Below, piece by piece: positions 1 through 6,951 of a stretch of DNA of 64,000 nucleotides; within the stretch, counting starts at the first letter, position 1; each line of letters begins with the position of its first letter. The DNA is taken from assembly GCA_963828015.1 (NCBI GenBank), contig CAWHCD010000006.1:620001-684000 (forward strand), read 5' to 3'. Under the pieces are notes generated by a model, which worked only from the letters and a program-made list of their open reading frames with translations, was not told the origin of the DNA and did not search any database. Made by a program: the position numbers and the translations under genes. Source of the DNA: CAVPUA01 sp963828015 (GTDB lineage Bacteria; Actinomycetota; Actinomycetes; Mycobacteriales; Jatrophihabitantaceae).

Positions 1-65
1 GCGCCAGCAATGACGAGATCCAGACCGCGCGGGACATCCGCCCTAGCTTTGACGGTGACGAATGA
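1..65 (+). CDS. ilvB: Acetolactate synthase large subunit, C-terminal end only
   Basis: Only the last 20 codons are inside the window (frame from base 3, TGA at 63-65). The residues read SNDEIQTARDIRP followed by SFDGDE, which matches the C-terminal tail I know from actinobacterial IlvB proteins (NDEIQ-AR-IRP). The ilvN ATG at 62 overlaps the stop in an ATGA arrangement, so large and small subunits are translationally coupled. The catalytic ThDP-binding part lies upstream of the window. IlvB with IlvN condenses pyruvate (or pyruvate plus 2-ketobutyrate) in the first common step of valine, leucine and isoleucine synthesis. Confidence 0.85.
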   Translation, partial: ASNDEIQTARDIRPSFDGDE

Positions 66-589
66 GTACCACCCACACCCTGTCGGTGCTGGTCGAGAAC
101 AAGCCCGGCGTGCTCAGCCGCGTCTCGGGGCTGTTCAGCCGGCGCGGGTTCAACATCAACTCCCTGGCCGTGGGGCCGACCGAACACGCCGAGATCTCGC
201 GCATCACGATCTCGGTGACCGTCGAGGGCGCGGCGCTCGAGCAGGTGACCAAGCAGCTCAACAAGCTCGTGAACGTCATCAAGATCGTCGAGCTGGAGGA
301 GAAGCAGTCGGTCCAGCGGGAGTTGCTGCTGGTCAAGGTGCGCGCCGACGATCAGACCCGTCGCAGCGTCCTCGAGACGGTCGAGCTGTTCAAGGCTCGC
401 GTGGCCGATGTGGGCCCGGAGGTCCTGACGATCGAGCTGACCGGGCGACCGGACAAGCTGAACGCACTGATCCAGATGCTCGAGCCGTACGGCATCCGTG
501 AAATGGTCCAGTCGGGGATGGTGGCCCTCGGCCGCGGCCCCCGGTCGATGACCCAGACCGCATTGCGCTCGGTCGAGCGCACCGCATAA
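62..589 (+). CDS. ilvN: Acetolactate synthase small (regulatory) subunit
   Basis: This 175-aa protein is the regulatory subunit of acetohydroxyacid synthase, giving the holoenzyme high activity and valine feedback sensitivity. The N-terminal ACT domain (about residues 4-78) shows the family pattern LVENKPGVLSRV, then GLFSRRGFNI and NSLAVGPTE. The C-terminal half has the usual small-subunit tail ending in the PYGIREMVQSG stretch. The length matches the long, single-ACT form typical of actinobacteria. The ATG overlaps the ilvB stop, and ilvC follows after 23 nt, so ilvB-ilvN-ilvC reads as one operon. No internal abnormality is seen. Confidence 0.96.
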   Translation: MSTTHTLSVLVENKPGVLSRVSGLFSRRGFNINSLAVGPTEHAEISRITISVTVEGAALEQVTKQLNKLVNVIKIVELEEKQSVQRELLLVKVRADDQTRRSVLETVELFKARVADVGPEVLTIELTGRPDKLNALIQMLEPYGIREMVQSGMVALGRGPRSMTQTALRSVERTA

Positions 590-612
590 CAACGAAAGAG
601 GAAATCCTGCTC

Positions 613-1641
613 ATGGCCGTGGAGATCTTTTACGACGACGATGCCGACCTGTCGATCGTCCAGGGACGCAAGGTGGCCGTCCTCGGCTACGGAAGTCAGG
701 GTCACGCGCACGCGCTGTCGCTGCGCGACTCGGGCGTCGACGTCCGGGTCGGCCTGCCCGAGGGCTCCAAGAGCCGGGCCAAGGCCGAGGATGAGGGCCT
801 GCGGGTCGTCACCCCGGCCGAGGCGTCAGCCGAAGCCGATCTGATCATGGTGCTGGCCCCCGACCCGGCCCAGCGCAAGCTCTACGCCGAGGCGATCGCA
901 CCCAACCTCAAGGACGGCGACGCGCTCTTCTTCGGGCACGGCTTCAACATCCGTTACGGCTACATCGTGCCGCCGCCCAACGTCGACGTGGCCATGGTCG
1001 CCCCCAAGGGTCCCGGCCACCTCGTGCGCCGGCAGTTCGTGGACGGCAAGGGTGTGCCGGTATTGATCGCGGTCGAGCAGGACGCCAGCGGCAAGGCCGA
1101 GGCGTTGGCGCTGTCCTACGCCAAGGGCATCGGCGGCACCCGGGCCGGAGCGATCAAGACCACGTTCACCGAGGAGACCGAGACCGACCTGTTCGGTGAG
1201 CAGTCGGTGCTCTGCGGCGGCGCCTCGCAGCTGGTCATGTACGGCTTCGAGGTGCTGACCGAGGCCGGTTACGCCCCCGAGATCGCCTACTTCGAGTGCC
1301 TGCACGAGCTCAAGCTGATCGTCGACCTGATGTACGAGGGCGGCATCGCCAAGCAGCGCTGGTCGGTCTCGGACACGGCCGAGTACGGCGACTACGTCAG
1401 CGGCCCGCGGGTGATCGACCCGCACGTCAAGGAGAACATGAAGGCCGTCCTGGCCGACATCCAGAACGGCGCGTTCGCCGCTCGCTTCATCGCTGACCAG
1501 GACGCGGGCGCCCCGGAGTTCAAGGCCCTGCGCCTCAAGGGCGAGCAGCACCCGATCGAGGACACCGGGCGCAAGCTGCGTGGCCTGATGAGCTGGGTCA
1601 CCTCCGACGACGACTACGTGGAAGGCACCGCCGCCCGCTGA
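613..1641 (+). CDS. ilvC: Ketol-acid reductoisomerase (NADP+)
   Basis: This 342-aa class I (short) KARI converts 2-acetolactate and 2-aceto-2-hydroxybutyrate to the dihydroxy acids of valine/leucine and isoleucine synthesis. The Rossmann motif VLGYGSQGHAHALSL sits at about residues 24-38. The Mg-binding helices include the ETETDLFGEQSVLCGG segment near residue 190 and the E..Y.ECLHELK segment near 230. A purine-rich RBS (AAAGAGGAAA, 594-603) precedes the ATG. It is the third gene of the ilvBNC operon. In mycobacteria serA normally lies between ilvC and leuB; here that place is taken by an MFS transporter gene. Confidence 0.97.
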   Translation: MAVEIFYDDDADLSIVQGRKVAVLGYGSQGHAHALSLRDSGVDVRVGLPEGSKSRAKAEDEGLRVVTPAEASAEADLIMVLAPDPAQRKLYAEAIAPNLKDGDALFFGHGFNIRYGYIVPPPNVDVAMVAPKGPGHLVRRQFVDGKGVPVLIAVEQDASGKAEALALSYAKGIGGTRAGAIKTTFTEETETDLFGEQSVLCGGASQLVMYGFEVLTEAGYAPEIAYFECLHELKLIVDLMYEGGIAKQRWSVSDTAEYGDYVSGPRVIDPHVKENMKAVLADIQNGAFAARFIADQDAGAPEFKALRLKGEQHPIEDTGRKLRGLMSWVTSDDDYVEGTAAR

Positions 1642-1649
1642 GCCGATCC

Positions 1650-2894
1650 ATGCGCGATCGCGGTGGGCTCTGGTGCCACCGCGATTTCCGCCGCCTCTGG
1701 ATCGGCGACTCGCTGAGCCAGGTCGGTACGACGATCAGCGCGCTGGCGATTCCCCTCGTCGCCATCACCGTGGTGCATGCCCGCACCTTTCAGGTCGGGC
1801 TGCTCACGGCGTTCGAGACACTCGGTTTCCTGCTCGTGGGCCTGCCGGCCGGCGCGTGGGTCGACCGGATGCGTCGGCGCCGGGTGCTGATCGTCAACGA
1901 CCTGATCCGCGCGGTCGTGCTCGCCTCGGTGCCCCTGGCGGCCTGGGTGGGCCAGGTGACGATGGTTCAGCTCTACCTGGTGGCTGCCTTCGCCGGCGTC
2001 AGCACGGTGTTCTTCGACGTCGCCTATCAGTCCTACCTGCCCGAACTGGTCGCTCGCGAACAGCTGGTCGAGGGCAACGCCAAACTGCAGGCCAGCCAAT
2101 CGGTGGCCCAGGTGGCCGGTCCGCCGTTGGGCGGGCTGCTCATCGACGCCATCACGGCCCCGTACGCCGTACTGGTCGACGCGCTGAGCTATCTGTGGTC
2201 GGCGGGTTGGGTCGCCCGCATCGAGGACCGCCCGGAGCGCCCGCCCCGGGCGCGGGACCGCAACCTCTTCCGCGAGATCGGCGAGGGCCTGCGGCTGGTC
2301 TTCGGCAGCCGCCTGCTGCTGGCCAACGCGATGACGACCGGCGCGTCGAACCTCTTCGGCTCGGCGTCGATCTCCTTGACGTTGCTGTTGCTGGCCCGCG
2401 AGCTGGACCTATCCGCGTTGTTCATCGGGACGCTGCTCTCGCTGGCCTCGGTGGGCGGGCTGATCGGAGCCGTGGTGGCCCGACCGGTCGGGGCCTGGCT
2501 GGGCCAGGGACCGGCCATCTGGATCACCGCGGCGCTGACCGGGCCGCTCGCCCTCGTAGAGCCGTTCGCCCAGCGCAACTGGACGTTGGTCCTGATCGCA
2601 CTGCTCGAGGTACTGACCGGGCTGTGCGTCGTGATCTACAACATCATCACGGTCAGCTTCCGGCAAGGCCTGGCTCCGGCCCGCCTGCTCGGGCGGATGA
2701 ACGCCACGATGCGCTTTCTGGTCTGGGGGACCATGCCACTTGGCGGGTTACTCGGTGGGGTGCTCGGAGCCGCCCTCGGGGTCCGGCCGGCCCTGCTGGT
2801 GGTGGGGATCGGTACTGCGCTGGCCTTCCTGCCCGCGTTCGTCTCCCCACTGCGCCGGCTGCGTGAGCTCCCTCAGGCAAATCCCGAGGAGTGA
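1650..2894 (+). CDS. MFS transporter (drug/siderophore exporter-like, 12 TM)
   Basis: This 414-aa integral membrane protein has about twelve hydrophobic segments. The MFS loop 2-3 signature is visible as GLPAGAWVDRMRRRRVL near residues 62-78, and an EGNAKLQASQSVAQVAGP helix lies near residue 140. The N-terminus (HRDFRRLWIGDSLSQVG) is typical of the MFS_3 / EntS-like exporter group. Substrate and direction of transport cannot be read from the sequence. It starts 8 nt after ilvC and is probably co-transcribed with it. M. tuberculosis also carries an MFS gene next to leuB, so the position is conserved even though a role in amino acid metabolism is unproven. Confidence 0.88.
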   Translation: MRDRGGLWCHRDFRRLWIGDSLSQVGTTISALAIPLVAITVVHARTFQVGLLTAFETLGFLLVGLPAGAWVDRMRRRRVLIVNDLIRAVVLASVPLAAWVGQVTMVQLYLVAAFAGVSTVFFDVAYQSYLPELVAREQLVEGNAKLQASQSVAQVAGPPLGGLLIDAITAPYAVLVDALSYLWSAGWVARIEDRPERPPRARDRNLFREIGEGLRLVFGSRLLLANAMTTGASNLFGSASISLTLLLLARELDLSALFIGTLLSLASVGGLIGAVVARPVGAWLGQGPAIWITAALTGPLALVEPFAQRNWTLVLIALLEVLTGLCVVIYNIITVSFRQGLAPARLLGRMNATMRFLVWGTMPLGGLLGGVLGAALGVRPALLVVGIGTALAFLPAFVSPLRRLRELPQANPEE

Positions 2895-2911
2895 GATTTG
2901 GCGCCCAGATG

Positions 2912-2940
2912 TTGGGAGAAGATCCGTCCTCGGATAGGCT
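2912..2940 (+). promoter_or_regulatory. Predicted promoter of leuB, leaderless
   Basis: A -35 box TTGGGA (2912-2917), a 17-nt spacer and a -10 box TAGGCT (2935-2940) lie just before leuB. The ATG at 2948 is 7 nt after the -10 box, where transcription would start, and no ribosome binding site lies in the gap. I infer a leaderless mRNA, which is common in actinobacteria. Confidence 0.5.
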
Positions 2941-2947
2941 GCGGCGC

Positions 2948-3970
2948 ATGAGACTTGCAGTCATCCCCGGCGACGGTATCGGTATCGAGGTCACCCAGCA
3001 GGCCCTTCGTGTGCTCGAAGCCACCGGCGTCGACGCCGAGACCACGCATTACGACCTCGGGGCCGCGCGCTGGCACCGCACCGGTGAGCTGCTGCCCGAC
3101 TCGACGCTGGAGGAGCTGCGCGGCTACGACGGCATCCTGCTCGGCGCCGTCGGCGATCCGAGCGTCCCCCCGGGCGTGCTCGAGCGGGGGCTGTTGCTGC
3201 GCATTCGCTTCGAGTTCCAGCACTACGTCAACCTGCGCCCCAGCAAGCTCTACCCCGGCGTCCGCACGCCGCTGGCCGGTGACCCGAAGATCGACTTTTT
3301 GATCATCCGCGAAGGCACCGAAGGCCCGTACACCGGCAACGGTGGTGTCCTGCGCAAGGGCACGCCGCACGAGGTGGCGACCGAGGTCAGCGTCAACACC
3401 CGCTACGGCGCCGAGCGGGCGATCCGTGACGCGTTCACCCGGGCCCAGGCCCGCCCGCGCAAGCACGTCACCCTGGTGCACAAGAACAACGTGATCATCC
3501 ATGCCGGGGACCTGTGGGTGCGGACGTTCGCGCAGGTGGCGGCGGAGTACCCCGAGATCACCACGGCCTACCAGCACATCGACGCCTCGACCATCTTCAT
3601 GGTCACCGACCCGGGCCGCTACGACGTCATCGTCACCGACAACCTGTTCGGCGACATCCTCACCGACCTGGCCGCGGCCGTCTCCGGCGGTATCGGCCTG
3701 GCCGCCAGCGGAAACATCGACCCGACCCGGACCAACCCCTCGATGTTCGAGCCGGTACACGGCTCGGCGCCCGACATCGCCGGTCAGAACAAGGCCGATC
3801 CGACCGCGGCGATCCTCTCCGCGGCCATGCTGCTCGATCACCTCGGTGAGAAGGACGCGGCCCAGCGGATCGAGGCCGCCGTGGCCGCCGATCTGGCCAG
3901 CCGTAACCCGGATGCGCCGGGCACCACGAGCGAGATCGGTGACCGTGTCGTGAAGGCCGTCGCCGGCTGA
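2948..3970 (+). CDS. leuB: 3-isopropylmalate dehydrogenase
   Basis: This 340-aa protein oxidatively decarboxylates 3-isopropylmalate in leucine synthesis. The N-terminus MRLAVIPGDGIGIEV is the family start, and the decarboxylating-dehydrogenase signature runs through NLFGDILTDLAAAVSGGIGLA near residues 233-253. The catalytic Tyr and Lys lie in GPYTGNGG and in the LVHKNNV segment. The frame is open further upstream to 2891, but the ATG at 2948 is chosen because it gives the conserved N-terminus and sits under a promoter. LeuB stands apart from leuCD (17739-19776). The downstream neighbour is the cimA leader. Confidence 0.96.
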   Translation: MRLAVIPGDGIGIEVTQQALRVLEATGVDAETTHYDLGAARWHRTGELLPDSTLEELRGYDGILLGAVGDPSVPPGVLERGLLLRIRFEFQHYVNLRPSKLYPGVRTPLAGDPKIDFLIIREGTEGPYTGNGGVLRKGTPHEVATEVSVNTRYGAERAIRDAFTRAQARPRKHVTLVHKNNVIIHAGDLWVRTFAQVAAEYPEITTAYQHIDASTIFMVTDPGRYDVIVTDNLFGDILTDLAAAVSGGIGLAASGNIDPTRTNPSMFEPVHGSAPDIAGQNKADPTAAILSAAMLLDHLGEKDAAQRIEAAVAADLASRNPDAPGTTSEIGDRVVKAVAG

Positions 3971-3972
3971 CG

Positions 3973-4001
3973 TTGGCGTAACCGGGCCGACATGGCACAC
4001 T
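3973..4001 (+). promoter_or_regulatory. Predicted promoter of the cimA leader transcript
   Basis: TTGGCG (3973-3978), a 17-nt spacer and CACACT (3996-4001) form a plausible sigma-A-type promoter. The GTG of the Ile-rich leader peptide begins 6 nt after the -10 box, so the leader is likely translated from the very first base of the RNA. The -10 match is partial (A, A and T at the main positions). Confidence 0.4.
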
Positions 4002-4007
4002 GAATAC

Positions 4008-4037
4008 GTGCTTTTCCGCTCGATCATTATCAGTTAG
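4008..4037 (+). CDS. Isoleucine-rich leader peptide of cimA (MLFRSIIIS)
   Basis: This nine-codon open frame starts with GTG and ends with TAG. It reads Met-Leu-Phe-Arg-Ser-Ile-Ile-Ile-Ser, with three consecutive Ile codons (ATC ATT ATC, 4023-4031). It lies directly upstream of an intrinsic terminator and then cimA, the committing enzyme of the pyruvate route to isoleucine. A run of codons for the pathway product in front of a terminator is the hallmark of ribosome-mediated attenuation. Low Ile-tRNA would stall the ribosome at codons 6-8, next to the 5' arm of a hairpin at 4037-4067. No RBS is present; a leaderless start fits the promoter spacing. Confidence 0.7.
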   Translation: MLFRSIIIS

Positions 4038-4104
4038 CGCGTCCGCCAGCCCGACCGGCCGACGCGCAGACCCTCCGCATGCATTTGCGGGGGGTCTTTT
4101 GTTT
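4037..4104 (+). terminator. Attenuator hairpins of the cimA leader
   Basis: Two adjacent structures follow the leader peptide. The first pairs GCGCGTC (4037-4043, starting in the stop codon) with GACGCGC (4061-4067). The second is an 11-bp stem, GACCCTCCGCA (4069-4079) with TGCGGGGGGTC (4086-4096), containing one G-U pair and a 6-nt loop, followed by the T-rich run TTTTGTTT (4097-4104). The second is a canonical Rho-independent terminator, which is uncommon in such GC-rich genomes. I could not find by eye a clear antiterminator pairing, so the switching mechanism is inferred rather than shown. Confidence 0.75.
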
Positions 4105-4128
4105 GGCCCGACCAGAGAGATTGATGAC

Positions 4129-5703
4129 ATGCAGACCGACTCCTTCCACGTCTTCGACACCACCCTGCGCGACGGAGCGCAGCGCGAGGGAATCAGCTAC
4201 TCGGTAGCCGACAAGCTCGCGGTCGCCCGCCTGCTCGACCAGGTTGGTGTGGGCTTCATCGAGGGCGGCTGGCCCGGCGCGATGCCCAAGGACACCGAGT
4301 TCTTCGCCCGCGCGGCCGATGGCGAGCTCAAGCTGCGCCACGCGGTGCTGGTGGCCTTCGGGGCCACTCGCAAGGCCGGCGTGCGGGTCGAGGACGACGC
4401 CCAGGTGCAGGCCCTGCTCGATTCGCGGGCCAGCGTGATCACCCTGGTGGCCAAGTCCGACGTCCGCCACGTCGCCGATGCCCTGCGCACGACCCAGGAG
4501 GAGAACCTGGCCATGGTGCGCGACACCGTGGCCTTCCTGCGCGCGCACGACCGCCGGGTGTTCCTCGACTGCGAGCACTTCTTCGACGGCTACCTCCACG
4601 ACCCCGACTACGGCGTCCGGCTGCTGGACGTGGCCCAGGCGGCCGGGGCCGACGTCGGCGTGCTGTGCGACACCAACGGCGGCATGCTGCCGATGCGGGT
4701 GCACGACATCGTGTCCGACGTCCGCGGGCGGACCGGCATCCGGCTGGGCATCCACACCCAGGACGACACCGGCTGTGCCGTGGCCAACACCCTGGCCGCC
4801 GTCGATGCCGGAGCAACCCACGCGCAGGGCACCGCCAACGGCTACGGCGAGCGGGCCGGCAACGCCAACCTCTTCTCCGTGATCGGCGGCCTGGTCACCA
4901 AGATGGGCCTGGACGTCCTGCCCGAAGGGTGCCTGAGCGAGATGGTGCGAGTGGCCCACGGCATCGCCGAGATCGCCAACCTCGCGCCCGATACGCATGC
5001 GCCCTACGTCGGTTCGTCGGCCTTCGCGCACAAGGCCGGGCTGCACGCCTCGGCGATCAAGGTCTCGCCCGAGCTCTACAACCACCTCGATCCGGCGGTG
5101 GTGGGCAATGGGCAGCGCATCCTGGTCACCGAGATGGCCGGCCGGGCCTCGGTCGAACTCAAGGCCCGCGAGCTCGGCATGGACGTTTCCGAGCGGCCCG
5201 ACGTCGTCGGCCGGGTCGTCGAGCAGGTCAAGGAGCGCGAGGCGAGCGGTTGGTCCTACGAGGCCGCCGATGCCTCGTTCGAGCTGCTGCTGCGCGACGA
5301 ACTCGGGCAGGCGCCCGCGCCGTTCGCGGTCGAGTCCTACCGGGTGATCATCGACCGGCGGGCCGACGGCGAGATGGTCAGCGAGGCGACGGTGAAGCTG
5401 CACGCCGATGGCCGGCGCGTCATCACCACCGCCGAGGGCAACGGTCCGGTGAACGCCCTGGACAGAGCATTGCGCGAGGCGTTGACCGAGGCCTTCCCGC
5501 GCCTGGGCGAGTTCGCGCTCACCGACTACAAGGTGCGCATCCTGCAGGGCAAGCACGGCACCGACGCCATCACTCGGGTGCTGGTCGAGACCTCGAACGG
5601 CCAGCGAGAGTGGACGACAGTCGGCGTGCACGCCAACGTGGTCGAGGCATCGTGGCTGGCGCTGGCCGACGCGGTGCGGTTCGGGCTGCTGGCGGCGAGC
5701 TAG
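4129..5703 (+). CDS. cimA: (R)-citramalate synthase
   Basis: This 524-aa member of the alpha-isopropylmalate synthase family most resembles the long citramalate synthase group (condensation of pyruvate with acetyl-CoA, giving 2-ketobutyrate for isoleucine). The catalytic TIM barrel begins FDTTLRDGAQREG (near residues 7-19) and is followed by the GFIEGGWPGAMPKD segment characteristic of this subgroup. The metal-binding HTQDD and the TANGYGERAGNANL segment lie near residues 214-250. The C-terminal LeuA-type allosteric domain starts near residue 395. The ATG at 4129 follows AGAGAGA and restores the normal N-terminus. The upstream Ile-codon attenuator independently supports a role in isoleucine rather than leucine synthesis. 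Confidence 0.9.
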   Translation: MQTDSFHVFDTTLRDGAQREGISYSVADKLAVARLLDQVGVGFIEGGWPGAMPKDTEFFARAADGELKLRHAVLVAFGATRKAGVRVEDDAQVQALLDSRASVITLVAKSDVRHVADALRTTQEENLAMVRDTVAFLRAHDRRVFLDCEHFFDGYLHDPDYGVRLLDVAQAAGADVGVLCDTNGGMLPMRVHDIVSDVRGRTGIRLGIHTQDDTGCAVANTLAAVDAGATHAQGTANGYGERAGNANLFSVIGGLVTKMGLDVLPEGCLSEMVRVAHGIAEIANLAPDTHAPYVGSSAFAHKAGLHASAIKVSPELYNHLDPAVVGNGQRILVTEMAGRASVELKARELGMDVSERPDVVGRVVEQVKEREASGWSYEAADASFELLLRDELGQAPAPFAVESYRVIIDRRADGEMVSEATVKLHADGRRVITTAEGNGPVNALDRALREALTEAFPRLGEFALTDYKVRILQGKHGTDAITRVLVETSNGQREWTTVGVHANVVEASWLALADAVRFGLLAAS

Positions 5704-5707
5704 GCCC

Positions 5708-6112
5708 CTACTGGCGCAGGCTCGCGAGCACGCAACTGTCGCAGTCGTGCCCGCACGCGGCGCCGGCGCCGTCGTGCTCGCAGGCATCGGTGATGTGCAG
5801 CTCGTCCGGGTCATGTTCGTGTCCGCAGCTGCAGGCCCCGGCTGGTCCGGCCGCCTCGATCAGCACCGCGTCGAGCTCGGCCTCCTCGGCGCGCTGACGG
5901 TCGGCGCTGATGCTCTGCAGCAGTCCCCAGGCGACCAGGGCAACGACGACGCCGGCGAGCAGGGCGACCACGGCCAGGATGCGCACCCCGGCCGAACTCG
6001 CGCCGACCCAGGGCAGGATGCCGATGACCAGGCAGAGCACCGCGAAGGCCCCTGCGACGAGGGCCGCCTGACGGCGACGGACGACGGGAATGCGCGACAG
6101 TTCGGAACTCAC
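5708..6112 (-). CDS. Small membrane protein with Cys/His-rich C-terminal tail
   Basis: This 134-aa protein has two hydrophobic segments (about residues 16-36 and 43-66), a short acidic helix, and a C-terminal tail rich in Cys, His and Asp. The tail contains CSCGHEHDPDELHITDACEH, then CGHDCDSCVL. Seven cysteines and five histidines lie within about 40 residues, which suggests zinc or another metal is bound at the membrane surface. I recognise it only as a conserved actinobacterial hypothetical protein. It is convergent with cimA (4 nt between the stops) and divergent from the FAH gene. Confidence 0.75.
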   Translation of the reverse strand: MSSELSRIPVVRRRQAALVAGAFAVLCLVIGILPWVGASSAGVRILAVVALLAGVVVALVAWGLLQSISADRQRAEEAELDAVLIEAAGPAGACSCGHEHDPDELHITDACEHDGAGAACGHDCDSCVLASLRQ

Positions 6113-6150
6113 GCGTACGAGTATGAAGCACGCCGGTAGCCTTGGCTCTC

Positions 6151-6951
6151 GTGCGTATCGCCCGCTTCGTTCATCCTGGTTCGGCCCAAGCTGTCGCCGG
6201 CGTTGCCTGGGGCACCGTCGAAGGTCCGGCCGGCGCCGGCCGCGAGTCGCTGACCGTGGCCGCCATCGACGGTCATCCCTTCGAGCAGATCACCTTCACC
6301 GGTGATCGGTGGGCCCTCGATGATGTGCGGTTGCTCTCGCCGATCCTGCCCAGCAAGGTCGTCGCCATCGGGAAGAACTACGTCGCCCACGCGGAGGAGA
6401 TGGGCGGCGAGGCCCCCACCACACCGATGATCTTCCTCAAGCCGTCGACGTCGGTTATCGGGGACGGTGACGCGATTCGGCTGCCGGCCTCCTCGACCGA
6501 GATCCACTACGAGGGTGAGCTGGCGGCGGTGATCGGCCGCCCGGCCAAGGACGTGGCCGCCGCCGACGCGTTGTCCTACGTCCTCGGTTACTGCGCCGCC
6601 AATGACGTCACCGCGCGCGACCACCAACGGGCGGACGTCCAGTTCACCCGGGGCAAGGGCTACGACTCCTTCTGTCCGATCGGGCCCTGGATCGAGACCG
6701 TCCTCGACCCGCGCGACCTGCGCCTGGTCACCCGGGTCAACGGGGTGGTGAAGCAGGACGGTCGGACCAGCCTGATGGTGCATGACGTCGCCACCCAGAT
6801 CGCGTTCATGTCCGCGGTGATGACGCTGCTGCCCGGCGACGTGATCCTCACCGGCACGCCGGCCGGCGTTGGCCCGATCGTGGACGGTGATGTCGTCGAG
6901 GTCGAGATCGAAGGCATCGGCACCTTGGTCAACCGCGTGCTGCGGGCATGA
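6151..6951 (+). CDS. Fumarylacetoacetate hydrolase family protein
   Basis: This 266-aa FAH-fold protein is likely a hydrolase or decarboxylase of a small 2-oxo-acid or enol substrate; the substrate is not predictable. The fold's motifs are visible: KVVAIGKNYVAHAEEMG near residue 67, IFLKPSTSVIGDGDAI near 95, and the metal-ligand EIHYEGELAAVIGR near 113-126. The segment NDVTARDHQ follows near residue 150, and TGTPAGVGPI lies near the C-terminus. The GTG at 6151 is preferred over the TTG at 6142 because it gives the usual RIARF N-terminus. A -10-like TAGCCT lies at 6137-6142. Its stop overlaps the gltX ATG by 4 nt, a pairing also seen in mycobacteria. Confidence 0.9.
   Translation: MRIARFVHPGSAQAVAGVAWGTVEGPAGAGRESLTVAAIDGHPFEQITFTGDRWALDDVRLLSPILPSKVVAIGKNYVAHAEEMGGEAPTTPMIFLKPSTSVIGDGDAIRLPASSTEIHYEGELAAVIGRPAKDVAAADALSYVLGYCAANDVTARDHQRADVQFTRGKGYDSFCPIGPWIETVLDPRDLRLVTRVNGVVKQDGRTSLMVHDVATQIAFMSAVMTLLPGDVILTGTPAGVGPIVDGDVVEVEIEGIGTLVNRVLRA

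Noticed and set aside
3971..4128. T-box or other riboswitch before cimA
   Set aside because: The gap is too short and lacks the T-box bulge sequence; the Ile-codon leader and terminator explain it better.
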